From NCBI RefSeq assembly GCF_019216885.1, contig NZ_JAAQRC020000002.1, positions 248,001-312,000 of the forward strand: a stretch of 64,000 nucleotides of DNA, in the 5' to 3' direction. How positions within the stretch are numbered: the stretch's first letter is position 1; each line of letters opens with the position of its first letter. The notes below the pieces were generated by a model that did not search any database, was not told the DNA's origin, and saw only the letters and a program-made list of their open reading frames with translations. The stretch is from Methylobacterium sp. SyP6R (GTDB taxonomy: Bacteria > Pseudomonadota > Alphaproteobacteria > Rhizobiales > Beijerinckiaceae). Below, piece by piece: positions 27,688-36,660 of the stretch. The position numbers and the translations under genes are program-made.

Positions 27688-28529
27688 GGTGCGCTCCCTT
27701 GCGGGACACCGCCGGACGACGCGCCGGCCTCGAAGCCCGGTCGTGGGATCAGGTTCATCAGCACGCGGCCGAAGCCGCCATCGACCGTGATCTCGTCGCC
27801 GGTGACGTAGGCGGCCCGGTCGCTGGCGAGGAAGAGGACCGCGTCGCGGATATCGTCGGGCGTGCCGATGCGGCCGAGGGGTACGACGGCGCCGCGGCGC
27901 TCACGCACGCCGGGAGCGTCGTAGAAGGACTGGCTCAGCGGCGTCACCACGAGGCCGGGGCTGACCACGTTGCTGCGGATGCCGGCCCCTCCCCACTCGG
28001 TGGCAAGCTGGCGCGACAGCATCACGATGCCGGCCTTGCTGACGCTGTAGGCGCCGCTGAAGCCCTGGGGGTGGCGTCCGGAGATCGACGCGACGTGGAC
28101 GATGGCGCCGCCGCCTCGCTCCCGCATCGGCCGCCCGAAGGTTTGCGCGCATAGGAAGTAGCCGGTGAGGTTGACCGCGAGGAGCGCGTTCCATTCGGAC
28201 AGCGGCAGGGTTTCCAGGGGTGCGGGACGCATCAGCGCGGCGTTGTTGACCAGCACCGCACAGGGCCCGAGCGCCCGTGCCCGCGCCGCGGCGGCCTCGA
28301 GGCTGTCCGGGTCGGTCACGTCGCAGGCCAGCGCCAGCACCTCGGCGCCGCATCGCTCGACCTCGGCGGCGATCCCCGCCATCGCCCCGGCCTCGCGGTC
28401 GAGGAGGACGAGGCGGGCGCCCGCCCGGGCGAAGCCGAGCGCGATCGCCTGCCCGAGCCCGCCTCCGGCGCCGGTGACCACGCAGACCCGGTCCCGCAGG
28501 TCCAGCCAGTCGAAATCCCTGTCGCTCAT
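27684..28529 (-). CDS. SDR-family oxidoreductase
   Basis: This 281-residue short-chain dehydrogenase has VTGAGGGLGQAIALGFA, NNAAL, HVASISGRHPQG and the YSVSK catalytic pair. The LLDREAG segment again points to NAD. It is translated just ahead of the second SDR with a 4-bp overlap, so two successive or alternative dehydrogenations of related hydroxy compounds are likely. It lies behind the NIPSNAP gene in the same direction. Confidence 0.92.
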   Translation of the reverse strand: MSDRDFDWLDLRDRVCVVTGAGGGLGQAIALGFARAGARLVLLDREAGAMAGIAAEVERCGAEVLALACDVTDPDSLEAAAARARALGPCAVLVNNAALMRPAPLETLPLSEWNALLAVNLTGYFLCAQTFGRPMRERGGGAIVHVASISGRHPQGFSGAYSVSKAGIVMLSRQLATEWGGAGIRSNVVSPGLVVTPLSQSFYDAPGVRERRGAVVPLGRIGTPDDIRDAVLFLASDRAAYVTGDEITVDGGFGRVLMNLIPRPGFEAGASSGGVPQGSAP

Positions 28530-28566
28530 GGTGCGAATGCTCCGCGTGAGGATGCGTGCACGGCGA

Positions 28567-28902
28567 TCACCGCTCGGCCAGGGACGGCAGGACCGCCCTC
28601 CGGATCAGCCGGTTCTCCTGGGCGGTGATCAGGTGGGCGGAGGCCTGGAGATAGGCCGGCCAGTCCGGGTCCCGGTCCCGGGCGGCGTGGCGTGCCTCGA
28701 ACTGGCCCATATCGTCGAACCCCCAGAGGTGGACGACCTGGTTGAGGGGACCGACCGCGCTCGTGAACATCCCGAGCGGGGCGCCGAGATACTTCAGCTG
28801 CACCGGCATCGCGAGCCGGTCGAAGACGTCGAGGAACTCGGCCATGCCGCGCAGGCGGATGGTGTAGGTGCGCAGGTCGACGATTGCCGCATCGAGCGTC
28901 AT
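28567..28902 (-). CDS. NIPSNAP-family protein
   Basis: This 111-residue protein has the alpha/beta-barrel pattern of the NIPSNAP family (VDLRTYTIRLRGMAEFLDVF, NQVVHLWGFDDMGQFEARHA). Bacterial members often accompany catabolic dehydrogenases, but no catalytic role has been proven. It lies between the SDR pair and a solute receptor on the same strand. Confidence 0.85.
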   Translation of the reverse strand: MTLDAAIVDLRTYTIRLRGMAEFLDVFDRLAMPVQLKYLGAPLGMFTSAVGPLNQVVHLWGFDDMGQFEARHAARDRDPDWPAYLQASAHLITAQENRLIRRAVLPSLAER

Positions 28903-28932
28903 GAAGGTGTCCTCACGGGTCTCGAGCGGGAA

Positions 28933-30162
28933 TCAGGAGCGGACGAGCGGGCAGGCGCCATCCGCTTCGGGCCGGAAGGCCTCGTCGGCCGGCATGGTCG
29001 AGACGAGCTTGTAGACGTCGCCCGCGCCCCGGCTCTCCTCCGGCTTCTTCACCTCGAACAGGTAGGCCGGGTGGATCTTGCGCCCGTCCGCCCGGATGCG
29101 GCCCGCCCCGAAGGCGTCGTCGTCGGTCGGCATCCGCTTCATCAGCTCGATCACCGCCCGCCCGTCGGCCTTGGCCTGCGCGACGCCGAGCTCCTTGACC
29201 GCCTTGAGGTAGTGGAGCACCCCCGCATAATCGCCGGCCTGGCTCATGTTGGGGAGGACGTTGGCGGCAAGCCGCGGCTTGACGCGCTTCGTGAAGCCGC
29301 GGGTCCGCTCGTTGAGGTCCCAGTAGAAGGTCTCGGTGAGCGACAGGCCCTTGGCCACCGGCAGCCCCATGCCGAGCACGTCGGTGACGTAGCCGACCAT
29401 CGCGGCGAGTCGCACCCCGCTGCCCTCGATGCCGAATTCCTGCGCCTGCTTGAGGCAGGCGATCAGCTCGCTGCCGGAATTGGCGAAGGCGATGACGTTG
29501 GCGCCGCTGCTCTGGGCCTGGAGCAGGTAGGAGGAGAAGTCCGCGGTGCTGCCGAGGGGATAGCGCACCGCGCCGAGCACCTTGCCGCCGGCGGCCTTGA
29601 CGAAGCGGGACGCGTCCGCCTCGGCCGCGTGGCCGAAGGCGTAATCGGCGGTGATGAAGAACCACCTGTCGCCGCCGACCCGCACCAGGGACGTGGCGGT
29701 CGAGTGGGCGAGGCACCAGGAATCCCACGACCAGTGCACCCAGTTCGGACTGCAGCTCTTGCCGGTGAGATCCGAGCTGCCGGCGGTGGTGATCAGCGCC
29801 GCTTTCCTCTTCTCCTCGATGATGCCGCGCGAGCCGAGCGCGATCGAGCTGTTGCCGACATTCTCGATCAGGTCGACGCCGCCGCGATCGAACCATTGCC
29901 GGATGATGGTCAGCCCGACATCCGGCTTGTTCTGGTGGTCGGCGGTGAGGATCTCGACCTTGATATCGGGGGTCTGAGCCATGAACTCGTCGGCGGCCTG
30001 CTGGACGCAGGCGACGGTGGTCGGCCCCGAGACGTCGCGGTAGACACCCGACATGTCGGTGATGACGCCGATGCGGATGGTGTTGGTGCTTTGCGCCCGG
30101 CTCAGGGAAGCGGGCATCATGGCGAGCCCGGCGAGCACGAAAGTGCGGCGGTCGAGGGTCAT
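28933..30162 (-). CDS. Orphan Liv-type substrate-binding protein
   Basis: This 409-residue receptor has a signal peptide (MTLDRRTFVLAGLAMMPASL, twin arginine at 5-6) and then IRIGVITDMSGVYRDVSG. It shares TTAGSSDLTGKSCSP and the DFSSYLLQAQ segment with the 24.4-kb receptor, so the two are paralogues. No transport genes are adjacent. A TGGAGGAGA-like site precedes the ATG. The following genes (NIPSNAP, SDRs) probably act on what it captures. Confidence 0.88.
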   Translation of the reverse strand: MTLDRRTFVLAGLAMMPASLSRAQSTNTIRIGVITDMSGVYRDVSGPTTVACVQQAADEFMAQTPDIKVEILTADHQNKPDVGLTIIRQWFDRGGVDLIENVGNSSIALGSRGIIEEKRKAALITTAGSSDLTGKSCSPNWVHWSWDSWCLAHSTATSLVRVGGDRWFFITADYAFGHAAEADASRFVKAAGGKVLGAVRYPLGSTADFSSYLLQAQSSGANVIAFANSGSELIACLKQAQEFGIEGSGVRLAAMVGYVTDVLGMGLPVAKGLSLTETFYWDLNERTRGFTKRVKPRLAANVLPNMSQAGDYAGVLHYLKAVKELGVAQAKADGRAVIELMKRMPTDDDAFGAGRIRADGRKIHPAYLFEVKKPEESRGAGDVYKLVSTMPADEAFRPEADGACPLVRS

Positions 30163-30210
30163 GGCGTCTCCTCCATTCTTCGTCGTTTGGTGATGCGCGG
30201 GCGGCTTCTG

Positions 30211-31920
30211 TCAGGCCGCTTCGTCCGCGAGGTGGTGTCCGGTGATGAAGCCGAAGGTCATGATCGGCCCGAGCGTGATCCCGGCCCCCGGATAGGCGCC
30301 GCCCATGATGCTGGCCCGGTCGTTGCCGACCGCGTAGAGGCCCGCGACCGGATGAGCATCGGGGCGCAGCACGCGTCCGACCGTATCGGTGCGCAGGCCG
30401 TCGAATGTGCCGAGATCGCCCATGACCAGCTTGAGGGCGTAGAACGGCCCCTTCACGATCGGCGCGACGTTGGGGTTGGGCCGATGCTCCGCATCGCCGA
30501 GGAAGCGGTTGAAGGCGGTCGAGCCGCGACCGAAGGCGGGGTCCTCGCCGCGCGCGGCGCCGCGGTTGTAGTGATCGACCGTCGCGACGAGCCCGTCCGG
30601 ATCGATACCCGCGGCCTGCGCGAGCTCGGGCAATGTCCGGCCGGAGACGAGATAGCCGTTGCGGACATATCGGCCGATCGGGACCGGCGCCGGCTTGGCG
30701 TAGCCGAGGCCGTATTTGCGGATCGTCGGATGATCGCAGATCAGCCAGGCCGCGGTCGCATCCACCCCCTCGCCGTCGCGGATCATCGCCGCGCCGGTGT
30801 CGTGGTAGGAATTCGCCTCGTTGGTGAAGCGCCGCCCGTGCCGGTTCACCGCGACGACGCCGGGCTTGTACCGGTCGACGAGGTGGGGAAAGACCCCCGT
30901 GCGCCCCCCGCCGAGGGGCACGCGCGACACCGGCATCCAGGCCGCCGCGTTGGCCATCCGGATCTCGAACGCGCCGCCGGCCGCCTCGCCGAGGCGGATG
31001 CCGTCGCCGGTATTGCCGGACGGCGTCGGCGACAGGTGCTCGGCGCCGCGCTTGACGTGGGGATAGGCCTCGGAGACCCGCTCCCGGTCGTGCGGAAAGC
31101 CGCCGCAAGCCAGGACCACGGCGCGCCGGGCCGCGATGCGGCGCTCACCCTCCGCATCGCGCACCACCGCTCCGGTCACCCGCCCGTCGCTGACGCTCAG
31201 GCTCTCGGCCGCGGTGCCGGTCCGGATCGGGATGCCGAGGTCGAAGGCGGTCTTGGCGAGCCGCGCCGCCAGCGCGTTGCCGCTGGTGATCTGGACGCCG
31301 CGGCGGTGGATCGCCAGATCCTTGAGATGCCGGGCGAGGCGGCGCGCCACGTAAGCCGCAGAGGTCAGCGAGCGGGTCGCCCGGAAGAAATGCTTCAAAT
31401 CCTCGTTCGAGGAATTGAACATCATTCCGATGAAGGTGATCGTCTCGAGCGGCGGGCGCAGCCGGGCGATCTCGCGCCCGAGCTTGCGTGCATCGAACGC
31501 CGCCGCCGTGACCGAGCGGCCGGCCTTGGCGCCGCCCGGCGCGTCCGGATGGTAGTCGGGATAGCCCGAGAGTACGAACTTGACCTCGGTCTCGCGCTCG
31601 AAGAACTCGATCATGCGCGGGCCCGCGTCGAGAAACGCCTCGACCGCCGCCTCGTCGTAGGCGTTGCCGGCCTCGTGGCGCAGATAGGTCCGGGCAGCCT
31701 CGCGCGTGTCGGACAGACCGGCGCGCTCCGCGTGCGGGTTGCCCGGCACCCACAGAACCCCACCCGAGAAGGCGGTGGTGCCGCCGAAGAACGGCTCCTT
31801 CTCGATCACCAGCACGTCGAGGCCGCGCTTCCGCGCCGTGATCGCGGTCGCGAGACCACCGGCACCGGAGCCGACGACGAGCACGTCGCAAGCGAGATCG
31901 CTGGCTGCCTGGGGCGGCAT
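30211..31920 (-). CDS. FAD-dependent oxidoreductase, fumarate-reductase/ketosteroid-dehydrogenase type
   Basis: This 569-residue flavoprotein has an N-terminal FAD fold (DVLVVGSGAGGLATAI, then VIEKEPFFGGTTAFSGG) and the C-terminal FAD segment GLYAVGNDRASIMGGAYPGA. The family includes 3-ketosteroid delta-1-dehydrogenases and fumarate reductase-like enzymes that introduce or remove a double bond next to a carbonyl. It starts the leftward operon; ATG 31920 follows GGAGAGGAT. A divergent AraC gene lies 250 bp away. Confidence 0.9.
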   Translation of the reverse strand: MPPQAASDLACDVLVVGSGAGGLATAITARKRGLDVLVIEKEPFFGGTTAFSGGVLWVPGNPHAERAGLSDTREAARTYLRHEAGNAYDEAAVEAFLDAGPRMIEFFERETEVKFVLSGYPDYHPDAPGGAKAGRSVTAAAFDARKLGREIARLRPPLETITFIGMMFNSSNEDLKHFFRATRSLTSAAYVARRLARHLKDLAIHRRGVQITSGNALAARLAKTAFDLGIPIRTGTAAESLSVSDGRVTGAVVRDAEGERRIAARRAVVLACGGFPHDRERVSEAYPHVKRGAEHLSPTPSGNTGDGIRLGEAAGGAFEIRMANAAAWMPVSRVPLGGGRTGVFPHLVDRYKPGVVAVNRHGRRFTNEANSYHDTGAAMIRDGEGVDATAAWLICDHPTIRKYGLGYAKPAPVPIGRYVRNGYLVSGRTLPELAQAAGIDPDGLVATVDHYNRGAARGEDPAFGRGSTAFNRFLGDAEHRPNPNVAPIVKGPFYALKLVMGDLGTFDGLRTDTVGRVLRPDAHPVAGLYAVGNDRASIMGGAYPGAGITLGPIMTFGFITGHHLADEAA

Positions 31921-32170
31921 GGCTTCATCCTCTCCCGGGTATTGCGGAGCCGGGATGCGCGGGACCGGCGGTTCGACCGCCCGGACCCCGTGGCATCGGG
32001 CGCGTCGCGCCCTCAACTCTCCGCCTGTTGCCTCCCGTCTCTCGCAAGCTCTGACGCCTCGCGAGGACCATGCACGGAGGCTACCGGATGGCCCGCAGGG
32101 CACAATGGACAGATGCCGCGTTCGATTGCACTTTTCCCGCGCGGGCCGCGGCGTGTCCGGGAGGGGGCGG

Positions 32171-33082
32171 ATGGCGCAGACGAGACGGGAATCCGGACAG
32201 GCCGCGCCGGTCGAGCGCTTTCTTCTCTACGGGGAGCCGGTCCAGAGCGTCGAGGCGCGCTTCCTGCACGTCGAGCCGATCCGCTTGCGCAGCGGCCGGC
32301 ACCACTGGACCATCGCGCCCCACGCCCATGCGGACTTGCACCAAATCCTGCTCGTCACGCAGGGCGGTGGCGTGATGCGTGCCGAGGCCGAGCATTTCCC
32401 GATCACGCCGCCGGCCCTGCTGGTCGTCCCTTCGGGGGCGATCCACGCCTTCGACTTCGTGGCCGGCACCGACGGATGGGTCGTCACCGTGGCGGACTCG
32501 ATGGCAATGGACGTTGCCCGGGGCGAGGCGGCCATCGACCGGCTCCTGCGCCGGGCGGCCTGCATCGGCCGCCTGGAGGCCGAGGCGGTGGCCGGGCTCT
32601 CCGGCGCCTTCACCGATCTGTCGCAGGAATTCCTGTGGTCGGCTCCGGCCCGGATGCTCGCCATCGAGGCCGGGCTGATCCGGATCCTGGTGGCGGCGGC
32701 CCGTCTGGTGGACGCGCAGGGCCGGGAGGACGCACCGAGATCGGCGGAGGCCGCGCTGATCGCCCGCTTCCAGCACCTCGTCGAACAGGATTTTCGCACG
32801 GTCCAAGCCGTGTCCGACTACGCCCGGCAGCTCGCCGTGACCGAGGACCGGCTGCTCGCCGCCTGCCAGCGTCGGTTCGGACAGCCGCCCAAGGTGCTGA
32901 TCCAGCGCCGTGTCCTGGTCGAGGCACAGCGCTGGCTGATCTACACCACGTTGCCGCTCGCCGAGATCAGCCACGCCCTCGGCTTCCGCGATCCGGCATA
33001 CTTCTCACGCGTCTTCAAGAAGAAGATCGGCGAGACGCCGCAAGCGTTCCGTGCGTCGCGGGCCACGGCCCAAGCCTTATAG
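32171..33082 (+). CDS. AraC-family transcriptional regulator
   Basis: This 303-residue protein has a cupin-like sensor domain (HHWTIAPHAHADLHQILLV at about 40-58) and a C-terminal double helix-turn-helix. The second HTH reads TTLPLAEISHALGFRDPAYF and is followed by SRVFKKKIGETPQAFR. The layout matches PobR/HpaA-like regulators of aromatic-acid genes. It is divergent from the flavoprotein operon, which it most likely controls. Confidence 0.9.
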   Translation: MAQTRRESGQAAPVERFLLYGEPVQSVEARFLHVEPIRLRSGRHHWTIAPHAHADLHQILLVTQGGGVMRAEAEHFPITPPALLVVPSGAIHAFDFVAGTDGWVVTVADSMAMDVARGEAAIDRLLRRAACIGRLEAEAVAGLSGAFTDLSQEFLWSAPARMLAIEAGLIRILVAAARLVDAQGREDAPRSAEAALIARFQHLVEQDFRTVQAVSDYARQLAVTEDRLLAACQRRFGQPPKVLIQRRVLVEAQRWLIYTTLPLAEISHALGFRDPAYFSRVFKKKIGETPQAFRASRATAQAL

Positions 33083-33149
33083 GCCGTCTGCGGACAGAAA
33101 GAGGGTCCTTGCTCGGCGAGAGCAATCGATCTCCCGAATCCCCCTCGTC

Positions 33150-33190
33150 TAGGGCAGCGCCCGATCACGTTGCAATCGGGCGCTGCCCTA
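33150..33190. terminator. 16-bp perfect inverted repeat behind the AraC gene
   Basis: TAGGGCAGCGCCCGAT at 33150-33165 is mirrored exactly at 33175-33190 around the loop CACGTTGCA. There is no U-run, so intrinsic termination is uncertain. The loop and GATCACGTTGCAATC resemble the first hairpin of the family-3 repeats at 47.3 and 59.4 kb, which suggests a shared origin. Confidence 0.6.
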
Positions 33191-33292
33191 AGCAGATTTC
33201 GCAAAAGTGGCCGCCGGTTTTGCGGATAAAATCTGCGATAATACAAGGATCTAAGCGGACGAAGCGTTGGCCTGCCAACGCAAGTCTGCTTA
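33189..33292. repeat. Family-2 TA-bounded palindromic element, copy 1
   Basis: The 104-bp element is bounded by TAAGCAGA and TCTGCTTA. Inside, CAGATTT and CGCAAAA pair with TTTTGCG and AATCTG, and GCGTTGG pairs with CCAACGC. A copy of identical length lies at 59263-59366 and a diverged one at 60715-60815. Confidence 0.85.
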
Positions 33293-33760
33293 GTGTCCCG
33301 GCACTCAAGTTCGGTGACGAACGTCGTAGGGGAAGATCCTGCTACGGAGGGCTCCGATGCCTCGTCCCCTGCCTGCGGTGAACCTGCGCCCGTCCGAGCG
33401 TGACGCCCTTGAGAAGTGGGCCGGGCGTCGCAAGACCGCGCAAGGCCTAGCCATGCGTGCCCGCATCCTGCTGCTGGCCGACGAGGGCGCCTCCAACGAA
33501 GCGATTGCCGCCGATCTCGCCCTCGACCCGGCGACCGTCGGCAAGTGGCGCAACCGCTTCCTGCGTGACCGTGTCGAGGGGCTCTGCGACCAGCCCCGCA
33601 GCGGCGCACCCCGCCGCATCGACGACGCTCGGGTCGAAGCCCTGGTCCTCGACACCCGGGAGCGCAGGCCCGAGGGTGCCACGCACTGGAGTTCGCGCCT
33701 GATCGCCAAACGCCACGGCCTCTCTCACACCAGTGTCCAGCGCATCTGGCTCGGAGTAAA
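33293..33760 (+). pseudogene. Truncated IS630-family transposase
   Basis: An ATG at 33357 opens a frame with the N-terminal HTH part of an IS630-type transposase (RARILLLADEGASNEAIAAD, TVGKWRNRFL, GLCDQPRSGAPRRI, LIAKRHGLSHTSVQRIW). Family similarity stops near 33750, after which about 40 unrelated codons run to a stop at 33870, so the DDE catalytic domain is absent. The element's left end seems to start at about 33293, directly behind the terminal TA of the family-2 repeat; TA is the IS630 target. It belongs to a different subgroup from the 48.6-kb copy. Confidence 0.85.
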
Positions 33761-33879
33761 GAACGCCATGCGCCTTATGCGAATGTCACGAGGAACGGGG
33801 GCGGTTTCTCGGACTATGGGAAGTGTCATATTGGCGGAACCACCGCTTCCGGGATGCTTGGGGTTGAGATGATATCACT

Positions 33880-34150
33880 GCATCCTCTCCTTTGATCGTC
33901 AAAATAGATTGTATTAATTCTCTACTGCAATATTATATAGTAAATTTTATTTTTTATTATATTCTGTGATATTTTAATTTATCAACCAATCAAAATATTA
34001 TCTGTAAATAGACAATAGGGTGCAACTATAAAGAGATGCATGCAGAACATGTTATATTTGCCGATCAAATATCTCCGACTTCAAAAATATTTCAGCAAAA
34101 ATATGGCACCCGATAATATTCATATAAATCAAATTTAATAAATCGCCCGT
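33880..34150. other. AT-rich patch without genes
   Basis: About 270 bp are strikingly AT-rich (runs such as TATTATATAGTAAATTTTAT) inside an otherwise GC-rich region. No open frame, tRNA or clear repeat is seen. It begins where the truncated IS630 ends and probably marks a transfer or deletion junction. The remaining gap up to 34288 shows nothing recognisable. Confidence 0.7.
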
Positions 34151-34288
34151 AGCTCGCTTGTATTGTTGCAGGCGCCTGATTCGGCATCGTACAGAGCCGG
34201 TTACGGAGATCGATTCACCGTCGGGAGATGTTACGCAGCCTCGCGCCTCGCCGGCCCTTCACTCGATCCCGCGGATCGGCTCCGGACC

Positions 34289-35086
34289 CTACCCGCTCAG
34301 CGCCCGAGCCGCTTCGATCGCCAGCGGCGCGAACCGCTTGCGAAAATCCTCGGTCGACCACTCGCTCAGCGAACCTGCGATGTGGACCGCGCCCAGCGGC
34401 CGGCCCGGGTCGGCGAGCACGGCGGCGCTGAGAACGACCTCGCCGATCAGCGCCTCCTCGGTGGCGAAGGCGTAGCCGTCGCGGCGCGCCTCCTTCACCT
34501 TGCGCCAGATCTTCGCCGGCTCGGTCAGGGTCTTCCGCGTCAGCGGCCTGCGGTCCGAGCGCGCCAGGATGTCGTCGACCGTCCCGTCCGGCAGCTGCGC
34601 CAGGCAGGCGCGCCCGCCGGAGGAAGCGAAGGTGGGGACGCGTCGGCCGGCGAGCGTGGCGTAGAACGTCTCGCGCTTGCTCTGCAGCCGCACCGCATAG
34701 ATCGTCGTGAGGTCGTCGAAGAGGCTCAGATCGACGCGCTCGTTGGCGACCTTGCGCAAGTCGACGAGGACCGGCATCGCCCGCTCGATGAGCGGATTGG
34801 TGCGCAGGTAGTCGAAGGAACGGTCGAGGATGCGCCGGCCCGGGACGAGGCCGCCGTCGCGGCCGCGATCGAGATAGCCGCGGGCAAGCAGCGTCTGCGC
34901 GATGCGCTGGGCCGCGCTCTTGTTCGTCCCCGCGGCCTCGGCCAGCTCGCCGAGCGACATCGGGTGCGGGCTGGCGGCGAAGGCCTCGAGCACGTCGAGC
35001 GCGCGCGCCACCGATTGCAGGAACAGCCGGTCGTCGACCCCGCCCCGCGGATCCGCTCCCCCGTCCGCCTCGTCGTCCGTTCGCAT
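34289..35086 (-). CDS. IclR-family transcriptional regulator
   Basis: This 265-residue protein has an N-terminal winged HTH (about residues 25-75, AGTNKSAAQRIAQTLLARG) and an IclR sensor domain (about 90-260, GRRVPTFASSGGRACLAQL and FATEEALIGEVVLSAAVL). It is the last gene in the leftward dpp-amidohydrolase series, 104 bp behind the second hydrolase. It probably regulates that operon in response to the substrate or product. Confidence 0.9.
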   Translation of the reverse strand: MRTDDEADGGADPRGGVDDRLFLQSVARALDVLEAFAASPHPMSLGELAEAAGTNKSAAQRIAQTLLARGYLDRGRDGGLVPGRRILDRSFDYLRTNPLIERAMPVLVDLRKVANERVDLSLFDDLTTIYAVRLQSKRETFYATLAGRRVPTFASSGGRACLAQLPDGTVDDILARSDRRPLTRKTLTEPAKIWRKVKEARRDGYAFATEEALIGEVVLSAAVLADPGRPLGAVHIAGSLSEWSTEDFRKRFAPLAIEAARALSG

Positions 35087-35190
35087 GCGCTCAGCCGTCC
35101 CTCGCGTGAGCGGCCGTTCTACACCATCGGGCGCTCACGAGAGCAAGACGATCGTATCGGCGAGCGATGTGACCCCGCGTCCGGCCGGCC

Positions 35191-36639
35191 CTAGCTCCGC
35201 ACCGGGAACACCCGCGGCGACAGCTCTTCCAGGCTGCGCCCGGCCCAGTCGCGGCCGGGGGCCCCGGCGATGACCTCCGCCTGGCCGCGCCGCAGCATGT
35301 CGATGTCCTCGGCGATGTCGAAGGTCGTCACCGCGCCGTCGCGAACGACCTGGACCCCGTCGACGTAGACGTCGCGCACGGCGCGGTCGTTGGCCGAGTA
35401 GATCAGGCTGCGCAACGGCTCGTAATCGGGCTGCATGTACGGGTTGCTCATGTCGATCACGGCGAAATCGGCCTTGCAGCCGCTGGCCAGCCGGCCGAGA
35501 TCGGGCCGCCGGATCAGGTCGGCGCCGCCGCTCGTCGCGGCCGTGAAGGCCTGGGCCGTGGTCGCGCCGGTGTAGCTGCCGGCCCGGATGCGGCTGGCGT
35601 AGCAGGCCATGCGCAACTCATCGAGCATGTTGTGCGGGAAGGTGTCGGTGCCGATCCCGCAGGGAATGCCGGCCTCCACGTAGCGGCCGAGCGAGTTCAG
35701 CGCGATGCCGCGGCGCGCGAACACCACCGGGCAGTGAGCCACGGCGGCGCCGCTGTCGCGTAAGCGCGCGAAGTCGTCGGCGTGCGGGAAGTGCAGCCAG
35801 GGATGGTCGTTGAGGAAGATGCCGTGGCCGATGACGAGATCGGGCCCGAGCGCGCCGATCTTGTCGAGCCAGCCGATCGGCGTCTCGCCGGTGCGGCGCA
35901 GGATCTCCTGGAACTCGACGACGCTCTGGGCGGCGTGGATCTGGATCGGCTGGCCGCGGTCGCGGGCGGCGGCGAGCGCCTCCAGGATCTGGCCCTCCGT
36001 CACCGTGTCGATCTGGGCCGGGCAGAGCAGGCCCGAGATGCGCCCGCTCGGGTGGCGGCCGGCCTCGTCCATCAGGTCGATCGCCTCGCGTAAGGCGCGG
36101 TCGCCGCGGGCCGGGTCGAGGTCGTACTCGACCGAGTGGCCGTTCGTCGTCTTCCACGGCCCGGAGCGGAACATCGCCCAGAGCACGGCCCGGATCCCGG
36201 TCTCGGCGTAATGCTCGGGCCAGTCGGGGGTCGGCTGGCCGAGGTCGCAGATCGTCGTGACGCCGCTCTTCAGGAGTTCCGAGACGGCGACGCGCCTTGC
36301 GTGCCTGGCGTAACCCGGCCCGATGTTGAAGACCGGCATGAACTCGTAGAGCGAACTCTGGCCGAGCTTGGCGCTGCCGAGTTCCTCCAGCATGCCCTTC
36401 CAGCCGGGCTCGTGGCCGGGATGGGAGTGGATGTCGACGAAGCCCGGGATCAGCATCAGACCGGCGCCGTCGATCTCGGTCGCGACCGGGCCGTCATAAT
36501 TCTTGCCGACGAAGACGATGTCCTTGCCCGAGAAGGCGAGGTCGGCGTTCCGCAGGTAGATGTGGGAGCCGGCCTCGGCGTCCCAGGCGACGATCCAGTC
36601 GCAGTTCCGGTAGTGCGTCGCGCCAGTGGATTCGGTCAC
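35191..36639 (-). CDS. Amidohydrolase, chlorohydrolase/deaminase type
   Basis: This 482-residue metal-dependent hydrolase has HSH at His71/His73 in GFVDIHSHPGH, a further His in IQIHAAQS, another in VIGHGIFL, and Asp in IGTDTFPHN. This is the full ligand set of the AtzA/TrzN/SsnA-type subgroup, which commonly acts on ring-bound or side-chain amino groups. GTG start follows GGGGAGGGG. It lies behind a YtcJ-type hydrolase and a peptide-type ABC importer, so it probably hydrolyses an imported amine- or amide-bearing compound. The substrate is unknown. Confidence 0.9.
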   Translation of the reverse strand: MTESTGATHYRNCDWIVAWDAEAGSHIYLRNADLAFSGKDIVFVGKNYDGPVATEIDGAGLMLIPGFVDIHSHPGHEPGWKGMLEELGSAKLGQSSLYEFMPVFNIGPGYARHARRVAVSELLKSGVTTICDLGQPTPDWPEHYAETGIRAVLWAMFRSGPWKTTNGHSVEYDLDPARGDRALREAIDLMDEAGRHPSGRISGLLCPAQIDTVTEGQILEALAAARDRGQPIQIHAAQSVVEFQEILRRTGETPIGWLDKIGALGPDLVIGHGIFLNDHPWLHFPHADDFARLRDSGAAVAHCPVVFARRGIALNSLGRYVEAGIPCGIGTDTFPHNMLDELRMACYASRIRAGSYTGATTAQAFTAATSGGADLIRRPDLGRLASGCKADFAVIDMSNPYMQPDYEPLRSLIYSANDRAVRDVYVDGVQVVRDGAVTTFDIAEDIDMLRRGQAEVIAGAPGRDWAGRSLEELSPRVFPVRS

Positions 36640-36660
36640 GGGTCCCCTCCCCTGTTCTTG

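Noticed and set aside
28165..33381. A 1,738-codon plus-strand frame spanning several leftward genes
   Set aside because: It runs opposite five well-recognised proteins and itself has no domain or plausible composition; high-GC shadow.
33357..33872. Stand-alone regulator because of the N-terminal HTH
   Set aside because: The HTH and following segments are those of IS630 transposases and the frame ends in unrelated sequence, so it is a truncated transposase.
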